Shown: piece after piece, positions 44,401 to 49,447 of the stretch
How the letters are laid out: each line of letters starts with the position of its first letter
Position numbering within the stretch: position 1 is the stretch's first letter
Source: Natronolimnobius baerhuensis
Lineage (GTDB): Archaea; Halobacteriota; Halobacteria; Halobacteriales; Natrialbaceae
Direction: 5' to 3'
Length of the DNA stretch: 64,000 nucleotides
NCBI RefSeq assembly: GCF_002177135.1
Contig: NZ_MWPH01000003.1
Location: 682,001-746,000 of the forward strand
Translations under genes and position numbers: made by a program
Notes under the pieces: generated by a model
The model's database searches: none
Told to the model about the DNA's origin: nothing
What the model saw: only the letters and a program-made list of their open reading frames with translations

Positions 44401-44479
44401 CCACGACGGGGACATCTGGGTCGAGTCGGAACCCGGCGAGGGATCGACGTTCTCGTTTACACTCCCAGCGGCCGAGTAA
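41429..44479 (+). CDS. Cytoplasmic histidine kinase with six PAS domains
   Basis: A 1016-residue sensor kinase from ATG 41429. PAS domains by their opening strings: YRTLVNTVDDGIYQLDAAGR (about 25), INQVLETSPVGIVVLDADGE (165), GRVSDAFYAVDDEFQFTHVN (295), YRTLAEYFPNGLVTLFDHDL (405), AATEAGAVGTWEWHVQENRM (530) and LQSLFEILPVGVIVADQDGG (655). The HisKA box is HFAYAASHDLQEPLRMVSSY near 805. The ATPase has NLLQNAIEYSDDEP, VSDDGIGIDPANQD and GTGIGLALCQRIVERH. No membrane helix or receiver domain. A GTTTATT box lies about 28 nt upstream. Several PAS domains may bind haem or flavin, but no diagnostic cysteine or histidine is certain. No partner regulator is adjacent. Confidence 0.9.
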   Translation: MSKQGDTTAQAFWGDDIDDSVALERYRTLVNTVDDGIYQLDAAGRFVAVNDIIVEMSGYTRDELLNEHVSLVLEDGDIGRISRKIAERVHSTERLAETFDIAVQTADGQNRYCELRVNLLIEDGTFQGTVGVVRDITDSKRTERTLEHREQDLERERDVINQVLETSPVGIVVLDADGEILRLNDRATDVLEIPAGEAEMYDPSSRPVYTESGDPIPADDHPFAQTLQTGEPVYDEVLQIELPDGTRRWLSVNAAPLFDESGEIDRVVTAGEDITHIKAREQELETELEEIFGRVSDAFYAVDDEFQFTHVNERAEELLQQSQDELIGKQLWDVFPSAAEIDDVWDAFQTALDDQEPTSYELYYETLDFWVEANLYPSETGISVYFRDVTERKAREQALESSERRYRTLAEYFPNGLVTLFDHDLEYTLAAGQGFDRIPVEPNDLEGQQFHDVWPDETAADLEPAFQAALEGEEKSVELEYAGREWVLHGVPITDERGEVFAGMTMAQDITQQKERERELEDAKTRLEAATEAGAVGTWEWHVQENRMEIGPSFAKTFGIDPGDTEGGVPLEWLLDAIHKADRDRVQRKIQEAVESGGEYEEEYRVWNAAGDLRWVVARGHVECDEAGNPTTFPGALTDITERKQAELELQQNKEQLQSLFEILPVGVIVADQDGGIVEVNDAAEDIWGGDVFDADSLEEYDKFPVTWAETGERVQRDEWTTARVLQGEEITEPRTFEIEAMDGEQRILSVKGMPIRDEYGAVTRAVLTLSDITERREYQRKLERTIDQLEASNERLEHFAYAASHDLQEPLRMVSSYLQLIEKRYSDTLDADGEEFLAFAIDGADRMRDMIDGLLQYSRIETQGDPFEPTDLEAVLDDVLADIQFKIEDTDADIRADDLPRVIGDAGQLRQLFQNLLQNAIEYSDDEPSRIHVSADRSGSMWTISVSDDGIGIDPANQDRIFEVFQRLHSRAEYDGTGIGLALCQRIVERHDGDIWVESEPGEGSTFSFTLPAAE

Positions 44480-44603
44480 GAGACCCGACCTATCCGCGGC
44501 GACAGCGGCGACTCTCACACCGAGGGAGTCAGTCTGGGACGAACGAGCAGTGAATCTACTCGAGACGGTCGCTCTTGTTTTCCTCGAGTGCTCACAACAG
44601 CAA

Positions 44604-44625
44604 GTGAGGGGTGGGATTTGAACCA
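44604..44625 (-). repeat. Degenerate copy of tRNA-Leu 3' end (outer)
   Basis: GTGAGGGGTGGGATTTGAACCA resembles the complement of the T-arm and acceptor end of tRNA-Leu (GCGAGGGTTGGGATTTGAACCC at the intact gene). The rest of a tRNA is missing. It is the most distant of three copies spaced about 116-119 bp. The whole gene-free stretch 44480-44837 holds only these copies and diverged repeat-like spacer DNA. Confidence 0.6.
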
Positions 44626-44704
44626 CGCCCGAGAACCTGCTCGCGGCGCTCACAGAATCACGGTCTGATTCACATCCCACGTTGTGCACTCGTCACTCAC
44701 GGAT

Positions 44705-44741
44705 TGTTCTCAGCGACATGCGAGGGTTGGGATTTGAACCA
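44705..44741 (-). repeat. Near-perfect copy of tRNA-Leu 3' end (inner)
   Basis: Thirty-seven bases, TTGTTCTCAGCGACATGCGAG and onward to GATTTGAACCA, match 44824-44860 at the 3' end of the intact tRNA-Leu gene with about two differences, including 14 bases of flanking DNA beyond the tRNA. It is a direct repeat 119 bp from the gene. Duplicated tRNA 3' ends are the usual footprint of integration by archaeal tyrosine recombinases. Confidence 0.7.
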
Positions 44742-44837
44742 CCTCCAGACGGTCGCCCTCACTTTGTTCGGACGCTGCGACTGGCGTAGTTCAAATTCAA
44801 GAACGCAGTCGCTGCTCACGCATTGTTCGCAGCGACA

Positions 44838-44921
44838 TGCGAGGGTTGGGATTTGAACCCAAGGACCCCTACGGGAGCGGGTCTTAAGCCCACCGCCGTT
44901 GGCCTGCTTGGCTACCCTCGC
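44838..44921 (-). tRNA. tRNA-Leu (UAA anticodon)
   Basis: Read on the minus strand, the 84-nt gene starts GCGAGGGTAGCCAAGCAGGC and ends with the matching CCCTCGC plus discriminator A. The anticodon stem GTGGG/CCCGC encloses CTTAAGA, anticodon UAA. A long variable arm (TCCCGTAGGGG region) marks a class II tRNA, as for leucine. The T-arm reads TTGGGTTCAAATCCCAA, a 5-bp stem. No intron is visible and CCA is not encoded. Two extra copies of its 3' end lie downstream. Confidence 0.93.
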
Positions 44922-44989
44922 ACAGAAGGCACTCGCCAGTTGGCCACACGGTGGGATGTGCGTTTCGATGTGTGACGACTGCGAACGAC

Positions 44990-45334
44990 TTACCAATCGA
45001 CGCTCAGCGTCCCGTCGCCGTGTGGATCCGGTGCAATCTCCTCGTCGGTGCGTCGATCAATCACGTGAATACAGCCGTCGTCTTTTTTCGCCGGACAAAC
45101 CTCTGCTGCGCGAACGTTGTCCTCGAGGTCGTCCTCGTCGATGTAGTACTCGTTTGGCTGGGCCATGCCCGAGGCGAGTGACATCTCCCAGTTGTCACTG
45201 ACCTCGGCGCACTTGCCCGCGCCAAAGCACTTGTTCGCCTCGAAAATGACCTTGTAGGGCTTCTCGGCGACCGGCGGTGCGTCGGCCGAGCCAACGTCGC
45301 TCGCTCGCTGAATTCCCTTTTCGTCGTCGCTCAT
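44990..45334 (-). CDS. Ferredoxin-like iron-sulfur protein
   Basis: A 114-residue protein from ATG 45334 (MSDDEKGIQRASDVGSADAP). The iron-sulfur part is KVIFEANKCFGAGKCAEVSD and, 50 residues on, RAAEVCPAKKDDGCIHVID. This resembles one-cluster ferredoxins of the Fer4-like/3Fe-4S type (C-x5-C...C), with two residues where a classical CxxCxxC would be. It is likely an electron carrier, perhaps 3Fe-4S. The tail ends GDGTLSVDW. It lies just upstream of the tRNA array and 48 bp downstream of an SDR gene. Confidence 0.72.
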   Translation of the reverse strand: MSDDEKGIQRASDVGSADAPPVAEKPYKVIFEANKCFGAGKCAEVSDNWEMSLASGMAQPNEYYIDEDDLEDNVRAAEVCPAKKDDGCIHVIDRRTDEEIAPDPHGDGTLSVDW

Positions 45335-45382
45335 TGCTCGTCTCTCCGTGGGTGGCACACTTTCAGGTTGTGGTTACCGCAA

Positions 45383-46336
45383 TCACCGCACCGATTCGGC
45401 CAGCGGCTTCGGCTCCGGCAGGCCGTAACGCACGTCCGTCAGTTCACTCGAGACGTCCCACAATTGCTGTGCCGTCTCGCGGTCGTAGGACCGATCCGAA
45501 GACCCCTGCCGTTCGGGCGTGCCACGCATGTTCATGAATCCGCCTGGGCCGTAGTAGGCGCCACCCTCGATGTCTGGTGCGGTCGCGGCGTAGAGCAGTG
45601 GCAACGCGCCCATTTCGGCTGACTGTGCAACAACGGCATTCATGAGTTTCATCGCTGCCAGTCGGAGCTGACTGCCACGTTCCTCGGGCCCGCGAAACTG
45701 TAACTGGGTGTTCGCATAGCCCGGATGCACGGCGACGGCCTTGGCGTTCGCCTCCGCCGTGAGCAGTCGCCGCTCGAGTTCGTACGCAAAGAGGACGTTC
45801 GCGAGTTTCGACTGGGCGTAGGCGTTCCACGGGTCGTAGGACTGCTCGGACTGGAGATCGTCGAAATAGATCTCACCCTGCTCGTGAACGCCGCTCGAGA
45901 CGGTGACGACTCGTGACTCCCGACCGTCCTCGAGGCCGAGATTCTCGAGTAACAGTCCTGTCAACGCGAAGTGGCCAAGATGGTTGACGCCGAACTGGGT
46001 CTCGAACCCGTCGTCGGTCTCCGAGCGCGGAATCGCCATCACGCCCGCGTTGTTGAGCAGGACATCAATATCGTCCTCGAGTCGGTCGGCAAACGAGCGG
46101 ATCGACTCGAGACTGGCGAGATCACACTTTTCGACACGAATATCGGCTGCCAGAATCTCGTCGCGAATCTCCTGGGCGGCGTCCTCGCCGCGCTCGAGGC
46201 TGCGACAGGCCATAATCACCGTTGCGCCGTTTCGAGCGAGTTCCCGGGTGGCCTCGAGGCCGATCCCGCTGTTCGCGCCGGTGATGACGACGGTTCGATC
46301 CGTCTGGTCGGGGATATCTGTAGCAGTCCAACCCAT
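45383..46336 (-). CDS. SDR oxidoreductase, retinol-dehydrogenase-like
   Basis: A 317-residue short-chain dehydrogenase of the retinol/protochlorophyllide-reductase-like branch. From ATG 46336 it begins MGWTATDIPDQTDRTVVITG and then ANSGIGLEATRELARNGATV (TGxxxGIG). NNAGVMAIPRSETDDG, SSGVHEQGEIYFDDL and the catalytic YAQSKLANVLFAYELER (YxxxK) are intact, and HPGYANTQLQF follows. Two earlier in-frame ATGs (46342, 46360) exist; the GTATAG box about 28 nt before 46336 favours the shortest form. Substrate unknown. The ferredoxin gene follows on the same strand. Confidence 0.85.
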   Translation of the reverse strand: MGWTATDIPDQTDRTVVITGANSGIGLEATRELARNGATVIMACRSLERGEDAAQEIRDEILAADIRVEKCDLASLESIRSFADRLEDDIDVLLNNAGVMAIPRSETDDGFETQFGVNHLGHFALTGLLLENLGLEDGRESRVVTVSSGVHEQGEIYFDDLQSEQSYDPWNAYAQSKLANVLFAYELERRLLTAEANAKAVAVHPGYANTQLQFRGPEERGSQLRLAAMKLMNAVVAQSAEMGALPLLYAATAPDIEGGAYYGPGGFMNMRGTPERQGSSDRSYDRETAQQLWDVSSELTDVRYGLPEPKPLAESVR

Positions 46337-46451
46337 AGACATCGAACGTGGTCCAGCCATCTATACGTTTGTCACCACTGCCTGTCGCTACGAACCGACC
46401 TGTGTCGAACTGGCTCGAGTGAAACGACTGGCGATAGTTTTAAGCAATGGT

Positions 46452-46467
46452 GTAAAGTAGACTTTAC
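46452..46467. promoter_or_regulatory. Perfect 16-bp palindrome, likely operator
   Basis: GTAAAGTAGACTTTAC has perfect 7-bp arms around AG. A further TGTAAAG half-site follows directly. It lies between the TTTTAA box (about 46437-46442) and the ATG at 46476 of the DUF2178 gene, so a bound protein would block transcription start. The XRE regulator encoded as second gene of the same pair is the obvious candidate. Confidence 0.6.
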
Positions 46468-46475
46468 TGTAAAGC

Positions 46476-46907
46476 ATGCCCGACACCAAACGACAGACAC
46501 ACTCGCCGCTCGGCATTGGAAAGCGAACGTACGAACGAGGGATCTGGGGGCTCGTTGGCATCGGCTGTCTCGGGCTCCTCGCAGGCATCATCTTGGGACA
46601 ACAACTCATCGGCACCGTCACGTACCTCGTGGCGGTCTGGGCTGCGGTACTCACAGCAGTTGCGCTCCCGTATCTTAGCGACGCAAAACTCGCCGATGAA
46701 CGCGACGAACGGCTTCATAACCATGCAAGCGGACTGACAATCGGGATCACATTCATGGTCGGAATCAGTATTATCCCGGCGGTCTACGTCCTTGATGCCG
46801 GAAATTACATTTCCATCTCGGCGACAGCCTGGGGTGCCATCTTCCTGTTTTCGGCACTTGGCTTGCTCTACGGTGCTTGCTATACGGTTGTCAGCCGCCG
46901 TTCCTAA
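46476..46907 (+). CDS. DUF2178-like membrane protein
   Basis: A 143-residue protein with four membrane helices (IWGLVGIGCLGLLAGIILGQ; VTYLVAVWAAVLTAVALPYL; LTIGITFMVGISIIPAVYVL; TAWGAIFLFSALGLLYGACY). Between helices two and three lies DAKLADERDERLHNHASGLT, the charged DERDERL...A signature of DUF2178. In bacteria and archaea such proteins are usually paired with a small XRE regulator, as here (11 bp downstream). Function is unknown; suggestions include envelope stress sensing. The promoter carries a perfect palindrome over the start region. Confidence 0.78.
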   Translation: MPDTKRQTHSPLGIGKRTYERGIWGLVGIGCLGLLAGIILGQQLIGTVTYLVAVWAAVLTAVALPYLSDAKLADERDERLHNHASGLTIGITFMVGISIIPAVYVLDAGNYISISATAWGAIFLFSALGLLYGACYTVVSRRS

Positions 46908-46917
46908 GCTCTCTGCC

Positions 46918-47115
46918 ATGAAGAATCAGCTTACTGAACGACGGGAAGCAGCAGATATGAGCCAGGGTGGCCTCGCTGACGCCGTCGACGTGACACGCCA
47001 AACCATCAACGCAATCGAACGTGAACGCTACGATCCATCTCTGGAACTTGCGTTTAAACTGGCCGCGTTCTTCGAGTGTCACATCGAGGATCTCTTCGAC
47101 CCAGACCTCGAGTGA
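46918..47115 (+). CDS. XRE-family HTH regulator
   Basis: A 65-residue protein consisting of one Cro/CI-type helix-turn-helix: MKNQLTERREAADMSQGGLA, then DAVDVTRQTINAIERERYDP, and SLELAFKLAAFFECHIEDLF. It belongs to the YvaO/YozG-like small regulators that accompany DUF2178 membrane proteins. It starts 11 bp after that gene and shares its transcript. Autoregulation through the palindrome at 46452-46467 is likely, since such regulators generally bind their own promoter as dimers. Longer in-frame starts run into the coding sequence of the upstream gene and are rejected. Confidence 0.88.
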   Translation: MKNQLTERREAADMSQGGLADAVDVTRQTINAIERERYDPSLELAFKLAAFFECHIEDLFDPDLE

Positions 47116-47239
47116 TATTGCCGACAACAGTCAGTGAAGCTGTTTGATCCTCGGTTCAGTCGAACAGTTGTAACTCGTGTTGTCCGGCAGGATGAGAGTC
47201 GGGTGTTATAAAACGGCTCTGGCTCTCGAGTGCGAAGCG

Positions 47240-47758
47240 TTATTCGTAGTTGATCGAGACGGACTCGAGGACGACGTCCTCTTTGGGTTCGTCGTTGCGG
47301 CCGGTGTCGACGCTACCGATTTCCTCAACGACATCCATGCCGTCAGTGACTTTGCCGAAAACGGAGTGGCGGTCGTCGAGGTGGGGCTGGGGGCCGAGGG
47401 TGATGAAGAACTGCGAGCCGTTGGTGTTCGGGCCGGAGTTGGCCATGCTCAGGATGCCGGCGTCGTCGTGGCGCAGTTCGTCGTGGAACTCGTCGTCGAA
47501 CTGGTAGCCGGGGCCGCCGCGACCGGTTTCGGTCGGGTCGCCGCCCTGAATCATGAAGTCCTCGATGACACGGTGGAAGGCAACGTCGTCGTACAGCGCC
47601 TCGCCGTCGACCTCGTCGCCCGATTCGGGGTCAGTCCAGGTCTTGCCGCCGGTTGCAAGGCCGACGAAGTTGTCGACGGTGCTTGGTGCGCGGTCGTCGT
47701 ACAGTTCGACATCGATATCGCCCTTGTTGGTGTGGAGGGTTGCAGTAACGTTTCCCAT
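47240..47758 (-). CDS. Cyclophilin-type peptidyl-prolyl isomerase
   Basis: A 172-residue cytoplasmic cyclophilin that catalyses proline isomerisation in folding. From ATG 47758 it reads MGNVTATLHTNKGDIDVELY, then DDVAFHRVIEDFMIQGGDPT with the catalytic arginine, GGPGYQFDDEFHDELRHDDA, LSMANSGPNTNGSQFFITLG and HLDDRHSVFGKVTDGMDVVE. All key active-site residues (R, F, Q, H) are present. A TTTTCTG box about 27 nt upstream supports the start. It is divergent from the aspartoacylase-like gene. Confidence 0.94.
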   Translation of the reverse strand: MGNVTATLHTNKGDIDVELYDDRAPSTVDNFVGLATGGKTWTDPESGDEVDGEALYDDVAFHRVIEDFMIQGGDPTETGRGGPGYQFDDEFHDELRHDDAGILSMANSGPNTNGSQFFITLGPQPHLDDRHSVFGKVTDGMDVVEEIGSVDTGRNDEPKEDVVLESVSINYE

Positions 47759-47877
47759 ATGCACGGCGACGGTGGGCCGACAGAAAACGATAGTGGTCTT
47801 GCCTGTACGCTCGCACCGTAAGAAAATCCGTCGATGGCCCCCCGCAAGTACATACCGCCAAGTCGAGAACACAGACT

Positions 47878-48870
47878 ATGGGAACTGGGACACATTCAAC
47901 CGAGGAAGTCGTCCTTGCACGACTCTCCTCCGGCGTCGAATTGACGACGACGATTCACACCTATCACGGTGACGCTGACTCGAGTACAGACCCAGACGAG
48001 ACACCCACGCTCTACGTGCAAGCAGCCCAGCACGGCCGCGAAATCAACGGCACTGCAGTCTTGCGCCGCTTTCACGAGCGCTTGCCGCTCGAGGAGCTGA
48101 CCGGAACGATCATCGCGGTCCCGGTGGCGAATCCGTTGACGTTCGACCGAGTCACCTACACCGCCCCAGAACAGTTCGATAGCGTCAATCCGAACATGAA
48201 TCGCGTCTGGCCCGGCAACGACGAGGGGACGCTCCACGAACGGATGGCGGCGCGCCTCTGGGAGGAAATTTCACAGGCAGACGCGCTCGTCGACCTCCAT
48301 ACCGGCAGTCCCGAGATGCTGCCACACATCGTCTTCCGCGAAGGCGATGAGCGCTCTCGAGGCCTTGCCGAAGCGTTCGGAACCGAACTCCTGCTCTCTG
48401 AGCAGGCCAACGACGACGCCGACGAGGAGTGGCATCAGCGAGATTTCGCCGGGAAACTCCGTGTTGCGGCCTCCGAAGAGGGCATTCCATCGATCACGCC
48501 CGAACTCGCGTACAACAAACAGATCCTCGAGGATGTCGTCGAACACGGCGTCGACGGGCTATTCGACGTGCTTCGGTATCTCGAGATGTTGCCTGGCGAT
48601 GTGCCTGAGCGAGACCAGATTCTCGCTCGGAATCATCTTGGACAGGTGTCTGCGACGGCGTCAGGACTGTTCCGTGCCCACCCCGACCTCGAGTTGGGGC
48701 AAGAAATCTCAAGCGGGACGCCGATCGGAACGGTGTACAACCCGACGACGTACGAACCGCTTCACGAGGCAGTGACGGATCGGGATGGCGTCCTCTATAC
48801 GCTAACCCAGGAGGCGACGGTTCTCGCCGGTGACAAACTGGCGAGTGTCGCGTTGCTCCGGGACGAGTAG
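47878..48870 (+). CDS. Succinylglutamate desuccinylase/aspartoacylase family zinc hydrolase
   Basis: A 330-residue M14-like zinc carboxypeptidase-fold protein. The zinc ligands are in LYVQAAQHGREINGTAVLRR (HxxE) and in ADALVDLHTGSPEMLPHIV (second His). VAASEEGIPSITPELAYNKQ holds the conserved PE(L/G) glutamate region. A C-terminal beta barrel (LFRAHPDLELGQEISSGTPI; LYTLTQEATVLAGDKLASVA) resembles that of AstE/ASPA-like proteins. It probably deacylates an N-acyl amino acid or cleaves a small amide. Haloarchaea have many paralogues with unknown substrates. No arginine-degradation genes are near. Confidence 0.85.
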   Translation: MGTGTHSTEEVVLARLSSGVELTTTIHTYHGDADSSTDPDETPTLYVQAAQHGREINGTAVLRRFHERLPLEELTGTIIAVPVANPLTFDRVTYTAPEQFDSVNPNMNRVWPGNDEGTLHERMAARLWEEISQADALVDLHTGSPEMLPHIVFREGDERSRGLAEAFGTELLLSEQANDDADEEWHQRDFAGKLRVAASEEGIPSITPELAYNKQILEDVVEHGVDGLFDVLRYLEMLPGDVPERDQILARNHLGQVSATASGLFRAHPDLELGQEISSGTPIGTVYNPTTYEPLHEAVTDRDGVLYTLTQEATVLAGDKLASVALLRDE

Positions 48871-48904
48871 CGAAACGGCCAACGGACTCGGTGGGGACCG
48901 AGTC

Positions 48905-49252
48905 TTAACAGCTCTCGATTTGATCTGGTCGCTCAGAAACGTGCTCATACTCCAGTAAATCGTCGTCTGCGATGGTGACGAGCAGGATATCGCTCTCTGC
49001 GACGCTCTCGAACGCATCGACGGAGACGACGAGTTGGTCAACCAGTTCGCCCTCGTACTCGAGTAAGAGGACGACGTGTTCGCCATCGACGATTCGGTCG
49101 ACGACGGCGACGTACTCGGTCGCAGCCGCCGCGTCGTCGCTCGTTTCGCGTTCAGTTGCGCTTGCAGAGCCAGCGACAGACAGACTGGCAGTTCCGACAC
49201 CACAGATCGTATACAGAACGCTTCGTCGTGTGGACAGACTATGTTCGTCCAT
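48905..49252 (-). CDS. Tat-exported DUF3006-like protein
   Basis: A 115-residue protein with a twin-arginine signal (STRRSVLYTICGVGTASLSV, then cleavage near AGSASA). The mature part contains YVAVVDRIVDGEHVVLLLEY and LVTIADDDLLEYEHV, the VDRIxDGxxxVLLxE pattern of DUF3006, a small beta-barrel domain known in bacteria. Folded export through Tat is the usual haloarchaeal route. A strong TTTTAAATA box at 49275-49283 places transcription at the ATG. The single cysteine after the signal is at the very end. Function unknown. Confidence 0.75.
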   Translation of the reverse strand: MDEHSLSTRRSVLYTICGVGTASLSVAGSASATERETSDDAAAATEYVAVVDRIVDGEHVVLLLEYEGELVDQLVVSVDAFESVAESDILLVTIADDDLLEYEHVSERPDQIESC

Positions 49253-49274
49253 GCCACCGTTGGCTGCGCCTTCG

Positions 49275-49283
49275 TATTTAAAA
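49275..49283 (-). promoter_or_regulatory. TATA box of the DUF3006 gene
   Basis: TATTTAAAA on the plus strand is TTTTAAATA toward the gene, centred 27 nt before its ATG at 49252. A textbook haloarchaeal TATA element. Confidence 0.65.
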
Positions 49284-49447
49284 GGAAGCAGCGAACCGAA
49301 CGCGACCGGTGAGTATCGCTGTGGCCGTATTCTACGCTGACCTGATCGAGCCTGAAAGCGCCGAATCCACCCTCGAGAGCAAAGCTACGAGAAACTGAGC
49401 ATCTGAACCACCAAAGGTTTATCACTGGCATAAGAAATTACGTAACA

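Noticed and set aside
44611-44856. An open frame across the tRNA-like repeats
   Set aside because: It is translated repeat and tRNA antisense sequence, a well-known source of false proteins.
46476-47115. DUF2178-XRE pair as a toxin-antitoxin or defence system
   Set aside because: The membrane protein has the DUF2178 signature, and such pairs behave as regulator plus sensor; no toxin domain is present.
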